A model generated the notes under the pieces. The model saw nothing but the letters and a program-made list of their open reading frames with translations, made no database searches and had not been told where the DNA came from. Of a stretch of DNA of 64,000 bases, positions 10,960-22,790 are shown in pieces. Origin of the DNA: Polytrichum commune (lineage: Eukaryota; Streptophyta; Polytrichopsida; Polytrichales; Polytrichaceae); contig OX485809.1 in the NCBI GenBank assembly GCA_950295325.1, positions 18,354,001 to 18,418,000 on the forward strand, in the 5' to 3' direction. The position numbers and the translations under genes were made by a program. Within the stretch, counting starts at the first letter, position 1, and each line of letters opens with the position of its first letter.

Positions 10960-11890
10960 AAATTTGTTGGGTATCTACATGTTGAGAGTGTGCTCCTCAC
11001 GTGGAGCCTTCAAGAGGAGGGTGCCCAAGAGGCATCACCCATGCTCGTGTGTAAGAGCATGTGTAAGAGCCATCACAATTTGTGGACTGAATAATGTTGC
11101 AGATGTGAGGAATGGTTTGAGTGAGCACTTGAATGTGGTAGTGAGCACCAACACAATGAGGCGTGCACTTTGTGAAGCATGTATTGGGTCATTAGAGAAG
11201 CAAAAGAATTACGTGCTCACGGCCAAGAATATGTGTTGCATGCTAGAATTTGCTTAGTGTCATCAAGATTGGACTATCCATGATTAATATAGGGTGGTTT
11301 TTAGTGAATAAACTAAGGTCAATTGATTTCAATATGATGGCCATGCTTGGCATTGGGTGAGGGATGAAGAAACTCAATTGCAAACTCAACATGTGAGTCA
11401 GATACTTAAACATAGGAGTGGTGCATTTTTTGTGCGTTGTCATATGACTTCCCTGACATGGGTTACATGTGCAAAATATAGGGGAAGATGACACAAAGTT
11501 TGTATCTTAGCGTTCTTTAGGTGGGGTCATGAAGACAATTCAATGGCACTATCCAACCCTTCTCGTGTCATATTTCAACAGGATAATAATCTTAAACATA
11601 CTACAAAATTAGTCAAAGAGCAGTTGTCAATGCAAAATTTTGATGTACTTACTTGGCCTCCTCAATTACTTGACCTAAATCCAATTGAGCGTATGTGGGC
11701 ACTTTTGAAATAAAAAATAACTAAGTACCCAACACCAACCAAAGAAATGCTTCAATTGTGAGAGCGCATGCAAGCTTCTTTCCATTTTATCGTTCTTGAG
11801 AAGTGTCAAAAGTTTTATCATAGAGTGCCCAATCATTCCAAGTTGGTTTAGCTTCTAAAGGAGGGTGGACAAAACATTGATCTATAGGTA
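10960..11890 (+). pseudogene. Tc1-like (DD34E) transposase pseudogene
   Basis: A decayed Tc1/mariner transposase of the Tc1 branch. About 11090-11257 encodes the stretch after the helix-turn-helix region, with conserved phrases NNVADVRNGLSEHLNVVVST and HQDWTI. About 11300-11520 encodes the early catalytic core in broken frames. About 11565-11700 carries VIFQQDN and DLNPIERMW in one frame. Between the D of QQDN and the E of NPIE there are exactly 34 residues, the Tc1 signature. The first catalytic position (usually FSDET) reads FSE followed by a stop. Further stops follow NPIE, and a C-terminal tail ends near 11885. The N-terminal DNA-binding region is only vaguely visible and I could not find terminal repeats. 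Dead. Tc1 type is confident; exact limits are not. Confidence 0.8.
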
Positions 11891-13575
11891 GATGTAGGTT
11901 ACAAATTTGAAGCAATGTATATAATTCTATTCAAAATAATGATTCTCCATGTGTAGACATGAGACTCTGGAAATGATGCACTAGACTATGATTATGAACT
12001 TACATGAATGAAAATTTGTATGTTCTTGTTTTTATTTGCCTGGCATTGTGTGTGAAAAATGATGTAGTGAGTCACTAACTTAGTTTTGGGAGTCAATGTG
12101 TATTTGAGTGGTGTATGGTTGGGTGTAAATCTAAGAACATACACCAAAAAGACATGTGTTGAGAAATATTGGACTACATGCTCAAAATTTGTCACCAATC
12201 GTAAGCCTATCAATCAACATAATTGGGAGGACCTATATGATCACTTACTAACTTGGACAAGCTTCACTTAGACAATGAAAAGGATATTCATACATGCTCC
12301 AGTAAATATGAGGAAAGTGGATGTGGGCATGTTTTGGATTTGCTAATCATCTCATATTGTGTGTTTCATATTCTACAAGAAGTGGGTGCAAAGTGTGTGT
12401 TCAAACCCAACTTACCTTATACTTTTGCCAAGGGTCATGTGTGGGTGAGAAGTTCAATCAGGATTCTTCATGGTCAAATTAGATGATGTTTCCTTATATT
12501 CTAGAAGCATTTTGATTTCTTTTGACTGCTCCTTTGAGGTGAAGGACTCATATGAAATCGTAGGAGAATGTAACACTTTATATCTCACCATTGTCACTCT
12601 AGTTTATCATATCAATTATATGATTTACATTATAAATTGCTAATAAAATAAATAAGCACATACCCCCTTTCCCACAATCTCTCTCTCTATATATATACTT
12701 AGTTCTTGGCATGCCATTAAAAGACTATAACACTTTGTATAATGACCCTACGTAAGGTTCCACCCTAGGGGTCCAACAAAGGGAGGTTAAAAAATGCTCA
12801 GCCGTAGATCCAGAACTTGCATCTACGGTCATAAAAGTTTACCTAATCTTATAATAAGAAGAAGCCAACCTTAGTACTTCCTTTCCAAGTGTAAACAACA
12901 TTAGCAGTTTACACTAAGTAACTTCTGGGATTAGGGTAAACGTGACGTGAGTTTGTAGGAAGTGGAACTGACTGACTTCAAGTTTTGAATGTCAAAGGAA
13001 GCAAATGGCTAAAGAACAGGTAAAATACTCATTGAAAGTATTGAGTATTGTATATGATGGGGATACCAAATGTATGATTATACTGTATAAGTTTGTGTGA
13101 CATAGATAACAATTGGGTTCTGCTGTAATTCACCTTGTGTACGTTACTAACCCTCTCCGTGGATTTGGTTGGTGGCATGGGCACATGTGAGGCAGACCCT
13201 TCACAAATATGACGGTTACATTAAGTTTTGTATACCATCGGATTGCAAAATAGTGTGGGTAGATGAAGGTTACATAAAACATATGCAATGACCAATTTTA
13301 TTCTACATTGCAAGTTATTGAGCATATGATTGGTGTTACCATTTTACATTTGATTTACTGGAGCTAAGTTGTAAGAAGACTTTGATAGGGTTTACATTGG
13401 AAAACCTTAGTATTATGGAATACTCCAAGGTTTTACTTGTAATAAAAATCTTTGTAAGAAGCTCCAAAGTGTTATGTTTTAACATTTGCATTGCAATGGG
13501 ATGGGGGAATGATCCCACCAACCCTCCCTGGTTTTGATAGATACATAGATATATGGAAGAATGATATGGCCTCTT
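11891..13575. other. Gene-free intergenic sequence
   Basis: No feature supported. Short frames at 12086-12486 are unrecognised. A microsatellite-like 'ctctctctatatatata' tract lies at about 12680-12700. Confidence 0.35.
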
Positions 13576-15001
13576 TGTGAGCCCAAAATGGTGCTCACAT
13601 GTGTTCTTAATTCTTCGAAACCATTAGAAGTTATGTTTTCATGTTTTATGATTATTCACAAAAATATAAAAAGAGTGAAGCTTGAAGGAAATTATGTTTA
13701 AGCATTAGGCTTGCGTGAAGTGGATTAATAAGAAGATTAGTAGTGTGAGAAAGCTCCTTAGTTGGGGAGCGTAGTAGGTGGAGAACCAAAGATAGTTCCT
13801 TGAGTTAAAAGTTTGAATTAGGATCTAGGTTGTTCGTTTGAGGGACAAAGGCTTAGAAGATAAGATGAGAGTCTACAAAGTAGGGGAAGATTACGAAGGC
13901 TTATCTTGAGGGTGCTCACCTACTCCCTCTCAACTCACTATATAAACCCTCATTCTTTCATCTTCTTTCCTTCGTGCTCCTTGGCACCCCACGTGTTATA
14001 AGTGTGGGTGTGTAAGAAGCAAAATAGGAGCACATGTGTGTGCATGGTTTTAGGGTGAAGAGCCAAGACTAGTTAGCCTTGAGGTGGGTTTGACTTCTTG
14101 TTAGGAGTAGCTTGGGTTGGAAGAATTTAGAGTGTGATTTATAGTCTTCAAATTGTAGTGTTTGGATTTATATTATTCACACCTATAATTATTTAGACTT
14201 GCAAAGTTATATTTGTGTAACATTGGAGCATTTAGTTTTGTTGGACTTACAAATTTATATTATTGAAGTAGGTGAGCTTATATGTGTGTGAAGTAACAGA
14301 AAGACACGTAGGTATGCGAGGTTATAAGGTGAAGAGTCAAGATCAATTAGTCTTGAAAATTAGCCTTACATTATTAGATGTGGTTTAGACTCAAGGCATT
14401 TATGAACAAATGCCTAGCTCTAGCATCTAGATTTTTAGTATTGGAATTATTGTATTTGGATTTATAGTATTTACTCTTATAGTTTTTAGACTTATGATGT
14501 TTAGATTTATAGTGTTGGATTTATATTAGATAGGAGCACTTGATTCAATGTATTGGAATGATACATTGAACTACCAATGAGGGAGTCATTACGTGTCGGT
14601 CAAACATTCTATACTCGGACTAGGACGAAATCAAGGGTGAGGAACTTTAGATGACATAAATGGTGCCTCAAGATAAACCTTCGTAATCCTCCCGTACTTT
14701 GTAGGCTCTCATCTTATTTTCTAAGCCTTTGTCCCTCAAACGAACAACCTAGATCCTAATTCAAACTTTTAATTCAAGGAACTACCCTTGGTTCTCCACC
14801 TACTACGCTCCCCAACTAAGGTGTTTCCTCACACTACTAATATTCTAATCAATCCACTCCACACAAGCCTAATGCTTAAACATAACTTCCTTCAAACTTC
14901 ATTCTTTTTATATTTCTGTGAATAATCATAAAACATGAAAATATAACTTCTAATGGTTTCGAAGAGTTAAGAACACATATGAGCACCATTTTGGGCTCAC
15001 A
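13576..15001. mobile_element. LTR-like foldback element, TGTGAGCCC ends
   Basis: 1,426 bp flanked by the perfect 5-bp duplication CTCTT (13571-13575 and 15002-15006). The first ~335 bp (13576-13912) are the inverse complement of the last ~330 bp (14672-15001). Termini are TGTGAGCCCAAAATGGTGC and its inverse, that is TG..CA ends. The ~760-bp centre contains a TATA box (tatataaa, 13939-13946) and, near 14600-14655, a block starting 'cggactaggacgaaatcaa' that resembles the right end of the insertion at 48236-49807. TG..CA ends and a 5-bp duplication are those of LTR retrotransposon integrase. One reading is a solo LTR plus an inverted partial copy; another is an integrase-type DNA transposon derivative. 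No coding capacity. Confidence 0.65.
13939..13946 (+). promoter_or_regulatory. TATA box in LTR-like element
   Basis: The sequence tatataaa stands in a pyrimidine-rich context within the foldback element. A TATA box at such a position suits the U3 region of an LTR. No transcript evidence. Confidence 0.35.
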
Positions 15002-15006
15002 CTCTT

Positions 15007-16435
15007 GCCAAGAGGATGTTATTTGAAAAAGAACTATCCTTGAAAGTAAGCTTAGCTTCTTTCAAGAAATGCCCAACTCTTTTAGTGCCACTATACATGG
15101 ACCAAGAGCCATGACCATGAAAGTGTAGGGCCTTGAAAATCATCTAAAGGTCATACTAGGGGGATAAAAAACTCCAATTTTGTAATTGGTGAATCCTCAA
15201 GTTCAATCTAAATTGAGAATAGATCATGTATAGATAATGTTGAAGGACGACAACATATTTATGAACCATACATAATAATAGGCAATGCAAGACCCCACCA
15301 TGGCAACACAATATTTTTAGGAGCCAACGGAAAGTTAATTGCTTGCCCTAGCCCTAGTTTTGTGTTAGACCTCTCTCTTTTAAAGGACCTAATTAAATAT
15401 CCATTATAGCATGGAACATTATCCACTTGGTATCACGTAGATTTTTCATCCATTCAAGAATCTAGGGTCCCTCAAGCCCTCATGGTCTAGTGTAGAGTGC
15501 ACTTGGATGGTCTCGAACTTCTTGACAAATCGCCTAATTTGTAAATCACATGTCAAGGGCCCTCAAAGTCTGGTGTAAAGAAACCCTTGTGTTTACATTG
15601 AGACCAACACACTATTTTATTTTATTTTATTTCCCTTACGTTCTTTTACTTGTTTTAGTCTTGAATCCCTAAGCTTCTCATGGTCACATCCAACAAAGTG
15701 GAATAGTATTGATTCAGTGGTACCTCACTATAGTTTTTGTGTAAAATACTCCTCACTATTTTAACATTAGATAATCTCACAATATTACTAATAATATAAT
15801 CAATAAATGATGGTCTAGAAATGCGTATGTAAGGATAAATCACTTATGGTACCTTGCTACTTGGCAAGCTTTGGGATTCGTCTATGTAGACTCATCCATT
15901 TTGGATGAAGGGCTCCAAGGATAAAAGCAAAAAACTCTATAAGATTGAGAGGAGTCAAAGAGTCAAAAATACTCATTTACAAGTTATAGTATAATTCACC
16001 GTGTTTTTACCTTCGCAATGGATGAGCTTATGTAAACACCACGAGTCCCTAGCCATTCAACAACGTCTCATCTACGTTGATTTCCACAAGTAATGCAACA
16101 CCCTTTACAAACATACAATATTGACATTTTTCGGAAACATGAAAATCTTACACCATGTGTTGCCAACATAGTCTAAATAAAGCATGTAGCTAGCCTCATG
16201 TCAAATTCCATGGTGATCGGACTCATAGGCCAACAATAAATAGTAACAATGTGAATTTGGGGTGTTGCATTACTTTTGGAACTCTTCAAATTTGTTGCAT
16301 TACAAGAGTGTTTCACGTTATAGTATGTACTAGTTGAGACCCTAAACACTTGTTCTTTGCATTCACGAGGTCCTTGGTTCAATTCCCCCTTCCACCATGC
16401 CCAATACTTCCTTATAATTTTGTGCACATGTTATT
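15007..16435. other. Gene-free intergenic sequence
   Basis: No supported gene. Fragments such as 'gaccaagagccatgaccatgaa' (15107 onward) and 'accatgaaacatgatcc'-like phrases are debris of the GGGCCACTTC MITE family. Confidence 0.3.
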
Positions 16436-16439
16436 GCCC

Positions 16440-16605
16440 TCCATGTTAACAACAAAGTTGCCAATAATGTCCAAGAAATTGGAAACAACATTATCAACAA
16501 TTAGTCACATCATTAAACATTACAGAACTACATGGAAGTTGGAGGATAAGAGAAGGTCAAGGCAACCACACATTCTTAATGAGGATATGACTTACACGTC
16601 CACGT
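16440..16605 (+). pseudogene. Tc1-like transposase N-terminal (HTH) fragment
   Basis: One frame reads STISHIIKHYRTTWKLEDKR followed by RSRQPHILNE. This matches the pattern of the second helix-turn-helix and GRPR-like linker of Tc1-like transposases (STVS-x-I-I-K-R-Y, then E/D-D-x-x-R-S-G-R-P). About 1.2 kb of non-coding DNA, including a SINE, separates it from the catalytic fragments at 17790-19075. It could be the front end of the same copy or an unrelated relic. Confidence 0.45.
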
Positions 16606-16890
16606 CATTGAGTACGTGGCATGAAAAATGAAATGATTTGTGCGTGCCCGGTGCTCGCCATTGAACTTATGATTTCAGACCTCCATCATATGTGCACCTT
16701 GGCAATGAATGTCTTCCATATACATCAATACATGTACTAAGCTTATGTCATCGATGACACGGCATGCCACCTCATCGTGTTGACACATGTTTAGTGACCA
16801 ATATGTTGTGTTTGCCACCATTATATTGTATCTTACATGTGTACTCATCCTTTGTTGTGGGCATAGTCGTACTTACAATCTGTTGGAGAG

Positions 16891-17260
16891 GAGGCACCAC
16901 GGGCCTTGGCTTGGTGGTTAGGGCTCATGGCCCCCAATGAGGAGGTTGTGGGTTCTATTCCTCATGCCGGCGTGGTGCTCACCACCTTAGTCCACCCAAC
17001 TATGGTGGGGGGTCCTTGGACCTTGTTGTATGGGTACCTCAAAGCCCTTTGGGGGGATACCATGTCCGGTATCTTCAAGGCACTAGTGGCTAGCTAGGAA
17101 CTAGTATAGTGTGTCACTATAGTGCCCATCCTCGAAAGGGGAGAGTAGTATTGCCCCAATGTCCCCTTGTCCAGTGGGCATCGGGTCATTGACATTACGA
17201 ACGGACACTTTATTCACGCCGGCCCCTTGCTAAAAAGGGACCGGAGTTTCTATCTATCTA
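16891..17260 (+). repeat. tRNA-derived SINE with (TCTA)n tail
   Basis: The 5' head carries an A box (tggcttggtgg, about 16906) and a B box (ggttctattcc, about 16951) of RNA polymerase III promoters. After a ~250-bp body it ends in tctatctatcta. It is bracketed by a direct repeat: atctgttggagag at 16878-16890 and tctgtgttggagag at 17261-17274. Internal pol III boxes, simple tail and 12-14-bp duplications together identify a retroposed SINE. The open frame 16906-17097 is fortuitous. Confidence 0.8.
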
Positions 17261-17789
17261 TCTGTGTTGGAGAGTCATAGTTAAGTATGGGTTGGTCAAG
17301 GGCAACACATAAATGACTGCACATTTGCTACGTCATAATTGCCTTGGCACGTCACACCGGCATGGATGAATTGGATGATGAATAACTAACCATAAATCAA
17401 TGTTTGGGGTTGTTGCTTGCACATTTCATCCATGAGTCATTTCAGTAAGTGAACAATGACTAAACGCTTATACACGTCATCCCAAATTCAGGAGGCATGT
17501 GAGTCAGTCATTTAATGAGTTCTTTAGGACACGTAGTCATTGATACCATGGTTGGAATGGACAAGGTTTGTTGTAGTGTGACCGTCACTTGACACGATTG
17601 GTGCAAACATAATAGCAGAGTATGGTAACATAATGTCAAAAGGTTCTTTGAGAGGTTTCAAATATCACAACTTCCCATAAGAAAAAGAAAAGAAAAGAAA
17701 GAAAATAAAAAATAACGCCCATATATGATACCGGCATGAATGTGAGCCCGTTGTCCAAATGCTTATCACGGCCACAACTTCCCCTAACA

Positions 17790-19075
17790 CAATAAGAAGA
17801 GCACTAAAGCACCAAGGACTATACTATGCACTTAAGAAGAGGAGGCCTCTTCTTTCGGATCATCACAAACAATTTAGGCATGGGTGGGCAAAATAGCACA
17901 ATGATTGGATGGAGGAGTAGTGGAGGAAAGCCATGTTCTCAAATTAAAGTAGATTCAACATTGTGGAGTCTAATGGTCAAGAGTGGTGTTGGAAGAGGCT
18001 TGGAAAACCCCTAAGCAATTGTGTAGTTAGTAAGATTGTGAAGGATGGACTTGGGGGGTGCATTCAATGTGCCTTGTACAAACCCACGCGGGTGCACAAA
18101 GAGGGGTATTATTTGTGCCCAAGGTTCCAAAATATGCATAAGGTACGGTGTTCTTTATTCTAGCTTTGTAAACATATTAGGCGTATTAATCATATAATTC
18201 TAGTTGTATTTCTACCTTTAGGCCCATAGTCAATTATGAAGTGCTTAATCTTTAAGATGTCCAAATGAAGTCATTGCATTGCATTGCATTGGCTGCAATG
18301 ATTTATATTCTAGAAATGAATTTGTATGATTTACATCAAATGGATGAATGAGTACTCAATGATTTCATCTATGATAAATAAATATGTCTTGCTAAGAATA
18401 TTTTAGCCATATTCTTGGCGTATACATATCATTAGGGTCTATATGATTTATTTATTTATTTGTGTATGTATTTGAGGGGATTTCCTATCTACATATTTGC
18501 ATGTTCATCATTTCAAGGAGGGAAAATCTTGTCTATTAGGGGTATTTATTTCATGGTTCCCGGTTCTAACAATGAGTGCACTCCCAAGAGCACAGAGGAG
18601 GAAACATCATGTGGGCTTGCACGAGTTGGGAGGGCGTTGGGGAGTTGACCATAATCAAAGGAAAATTGAATAGTGAGCATTATCAAATCAACTTAAAGGA
18701 TAGCCTAAGCATGTCAATTGTGAAGTTCAAAAGAAACAAAGTGAAGGAGCGAGTGTTGTAATAGGATAAGGACCCAAAGCATCAGGTCAACAATCAAATG
18801 GTTTGATGATCACGCAATCACAATATTACCATGAAGTCCACAATCCCTTAACATGAATCCTATCAAACACTTATGAAACAATGTGGACCGGTGCCTCTGA
18901 CTCCGTAATGACATCCCCACTAGCAAGGATGGCCTTTGGAAGAAGTTGCAGGAGGAAGGGAACAACATTCAAGTGGGATTCGTACAAAAACTAGTGAAAT
19001 CAATACCCGACAGAGTGCACGCATTGTTTGAGGTGAAAGGAAGATACACCAAATACCAACCCTCTTCGGAAGTTG
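17790..19075 (+). pseudogene. Tc1/mariner transposase pseudogene, second family
   Basis: Consecutive broken pieces of a Tc1/mariner transposase. About 17790-18050 encodes TIRRALKHQG, KKRRPLLSDHHKQFRHGW and later GQEWCWKRLGKPLS, the region around the first catalytic Asp. About 18590-18762 encodes GGNIMWACTSWEGVGELT. About 18762-18790 encodes DKDPKH (second Asp block). About 18855-18880 reads like NMNPIKHLW, with Lys where the catalytic Glu is expected. About 18920-19063 encodes LQEEGNNIQ and KLVKSIPDRVHALFEVKGRY, the standard C-terminus. Stops, frameshifts and a ~520-bp interruption (about 18058-18577) show it is dead. It differs clearly from the copy at 10960-11890. No convincing terminal repeats were seen. 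Confidence 0.7.
18058..18577. mobile_element. Probable small insertion inside the Tc1/mariner relic
   Basis: The transposase similarity stops near 18055 and resumes near 18589. The intervening ~520 bp is bounded by imperfect inverted ends, GGGTGCATTCAATG at the left and CAATGAGTGCACTCCC at the right. A target duplication was not resolved, so the limits are approximate. Confidence 0.4.
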
Positions 19076-19133
19076 TTGGCGATCTTCGGCTTGAGTGTGA
19101 AGGAGAGACATGTTGGATCATTGACATAGATTA

Positions 19134-19828
19134 AGGTAGAGGGTGCTAGAACCAACACTTTAAGCTATTGCACATACATATGGCTACGTGGTTGATATAA
19201 AAAAAGAAATTTATGTTAGCCTTTGGGCTAAACATAGGTATCAAGAAAGAAAATTTATTTATAGTCTCAATTGAGTATTTGATGAATATTCAAAGTCAAA
19301 ACTACTAGCTTCCTTAAACCATTTTATAGGCCCCGTGTATGGCAACCTTGCATATGATGAGGACTCCCACCTTCATTGCCTAGAACCGACATAACATAGT
19401 TGGGTGCTAGACCCAAACTACATCAAAGCCCAAGTAGTAATGGTATGCAAAGCCACACGGCTACCTCCACGATCCCTCCCATTTCGCTTGCAAAACCATC
19501 ACCTTGCATCCCGGGAAACGACCCTTTTGTGCTTTGTGGGCCTACCTCCTTGGCGTTGTGAATAGAATGGCTAGAATAGGCATTGACAAGCCACCCTAGT
19601 CCCACCTTGAACCGACCCGAGATAGAGTGGAGCCCATTACCTGCCCTACATGAAGGTCTTGGAGGCTGCTATGAGGTGGCACCATTAATGGCACCTAAAA
19701 CCGTCACTCTGTGGGCCCAAACACTCCTACACCGCCGGGTACGCTTTAAGGTAGTAGAGTGTTGGTGATTGGGAGGCGTTTATAAGTGTTGGTTTTGGAT
19801 GGGGTGTTGGTTTAAGCACCCTCTACCT
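19134..19828. mobile_element. TA-flanked MITE, AGGTAGAGGGTGC ends
   Basis: 695 bp with terminal inverted repeats AGGTAGAGGGTGCTAGAACC and its near inverse, flanked by TA on both sides (19132-19133 and 19829-19830). A TA duplication suggests mobilisation by a Tc1/mariner transposase. It starts about 60 bp after the transposase C-terminus at 19075. The frames inside match nothing I recognise. The TTA/TAA context would also permit a Harbinger reading with shifted ends. Confidence 0.6.
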
Positions 19829-19830
19829 TA

Positions 19831-22150
19831 GGTTGAGCAGTGGGATGACAACATATATTAGGGATTTGCACCCTCTCATATATGGTGTTGTGTGTTTGCT
19901 CCTCGTTCTCTTCTAGATTGGTTGCTCTTGTGGCATTGTCCCGAGTACTTTGCACTTGAGTTGCATTCGGTTGTGGTTCCGGCCTAGTTAAGGTGTGTTT
20001 TCGGGTCCATTGCATTTGTATGTGGTTTGCTCGTGGTTCTCCCTTTGCTATTTGTATAAGGTGTTTCTGGCTTCGGTTCCTGTGGTGGGGCTCTGTTTAG
20101 TGGCAGCCATCTCCAAGCTCCAACAACCTTAGAGAAAGTAGAATAGATGGAGACAATGGACTGCATTGGGAGACTATAGTATAGGCTAAGATACATGGGT
20201 CTTAAACGGTTACGTCTTCTGACTAGCCCACTTCACATTGGATATGAATCACACGATTGGTATGAGATGGTTAGCAAGTCCAAATCGAGTCTGTAGTTGC
20301 TTGCTTTTTTCATAATGTTTGGAGCTCGTATGGAAAATCTTATTCATTGCCAAAGTGAAGATTCTTGTGTTCACTAAGTTGTCATATAAGCCTCCCTCCC
20401 TTCACAAAAAAAATAAAAAAATAAAAAATAATGTTGACCTATTGAGTCTAGAATGGTCATCATGTTTTGAGCATGTAATCCGAACTCTTTTACACATGCA
20501 GTTTTGGTATCCATTCTTGGAGTCACACCTAACCACATGTCACTCGAATATAGGTGTCCAATTAGGATATAGCAACCGAATTAGGCCCATCTACCTTACT
20601 CAAGAATGCTAAGAAAGATTGATACTATGCTAATAGAGTACCATACATGTGTCGCCTCCCTGAAGCACTTGAGTCTCGATCACCTGGGCGTGAGGGAATT
20701 CAACCCGCATATTAAACAATGTTTAGACGTTTAGACCTCCGTAACATTATTCACATCTACAACAATGGACTGACAACATTTTGTAGAATATTCTTCACAT
20801 TCAAACTGACTGTGAAAAATATTCCACAAAAATATTGTTAGTCCCACAAAACATTGTTATGGATATGAATAATGTTACGTTAGATCAGATGCTTTAATAA
20901 CGTAAGTGCATCTGTGACCTCTGGCGTTGTCCTCCCTTGTTGTGCATGATAAATGCCTGACTGCATGAGGAGAGCAGCTGGCTTGCTTGTGAGGAGTTTT
21001 AGAAAATGGTGGCGTGCAAGCTTTAACCTAAGTTAACATAAGTTAAGTGCTCCTTGGGGCTTTTACAAGCAGCAAGGAGTGAGAAGGTTTTGAGTTGTGG
21101 AGTGCTTTTGGTGTCGCAGAGTGTGTTGTAAGGTGTGTGGCCCTACTAAGGTAGACGTGCCTTAGGTCTTTTCTCTCTCCACCAACTTCTCGTAGGATGT
21201 GAAACACACAATTAGTGCAACATGTTTAGCAAATCCGAATCATGCTCATAGCTATTTGCCTCTTGAATTTTGGAGTTCACCTGTGTATCTTATTCACTAT
21301 CAAAGTGAATATTTTCATGTTCATGCAATGGTCATATAGCCCCCCCCCCCAACCCCCCAATCGTGTTGACTATTGAGTTTAGAATGGTTAGCATATTATG
21401 AGCACATGTCTTTTAGGTGCTACACTAAATATGGTATTTAGTGTGACTTACTATTTGAATTTACATAATGTTGTATATTTTTACTGTCGATGTGAATTTT
21501 TATCAAGTAAAAGTTGTAAATGTTCTATAATGTCCAAACTACTAGTTTCACATTTGTTGGTAAAATATGAGATATACCGTATATAGATATAGCATTGCGG
21601 AATTCCAAATAGTAAGTGACACTAAAAATCACATTTAGTGTAGTTCTTAGATCCACACCCAACCGCATACCATGCATATACATGTGTTCAAATGATTGTT
21701 GTGTTCAATTGAGACATGTCTACCTTATGGACACTTCCAAATGCACAAACAATTTCAGTAGTCGTATCTTAACTAGACATTGAATAATGTATTGGTGTCA
21801 TATGGTATGTCATGTCACTTTGGCAACTTTTCTAATGAGACTTCTTATGAGTGAGTCCACAAATATTGTCATCCTAAGTTACTTTTAGTTCATCCAAATG
21901 CCAATTATTGAATCAAAGTTTGGTATATTATGTTTCATAACAATTTTTGTAATGAAATCTTGTCATGGATGATTGAAATTTGGACAAAAAACCGCTTAGT
22001 AAGTGGCAACATTTGCAACATTGTAAATCTTTAATGCCCAAAATCTTCCACAAGGAATGACAAATAATGTTAAGTTTTCATTTTAGTGCTGATGACATTA
22101 CATGGGCAGTCTACGATTAGTATTGAGCAAGGCAAATACAGTATTTAGTG
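19831..22150. repeat. Dispersed repeats, no genes
   Basis: About 20187-20560 and 21147-21400 are diverged copies of one repeat, also at about 38105-38470; all carry 'gagatggttagcaagtccaaat'-like phrases and 'ggagtcacacctaaccacat'-like ends. About 21780-22150 matches 63112-63500. The palindromic phrase 'cactaaatatggtatttagtg' occurs at about 21423-21443. Homopolymer C tracts lie at about 21340-21357. No gene is supported. Confidence 0.5.
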
Positions 22151-22790
22151 TGGTAATTGTGAATCATGCAAATTGTTACTTCATATTTAAAATCGGAAGT
22201 GCAGATGCCCAAGTTCATAAAAGGTCAATGTGACAGATCTCTTTCTCTTCTAACTGTGTGATGACAAAGACAAACATGGAACGGTGGATACATTATGAGC
22301 ACATAGTTCAATTTGATCACGACACATGTCTTTTTGGTGTCCATTCTTAGCTATAAACCTTGTCATTGTCCACTGCATTCACATAGTGGAGTGACCATAT
22401 AAGGTAGATGGGTCTTAAGTGGCTATTTTTCTTCATTGGACCCCTGTATTTGATTGCTGTGTGGTTCCGTGAGGATCAAAGAGCAAACATCATAAAGATA
22501 CATGTTTCAAAGAGACTGGACCACGTCTTCAAATATTAATAACTAATCTACACTAAACAATGAACACAATTGGGAGGACCTATGTATCCACTTAAGGAAT
22601 CAACAAACATGCAATTATGATAACCATAACTAAATAAGGGGAGGTCCAATTTTAAATCCGATTATTGAAGATGTTTCATCGTAGATTTGCTAATGCAACG
22701 CGCGTTTTGTTGTGTAACTCTCGCCGGTGGAAGTTGGAGAACATGAAAAGGGAACCACGTATACCCACATACCTTAGGGCTCGTTCACGT

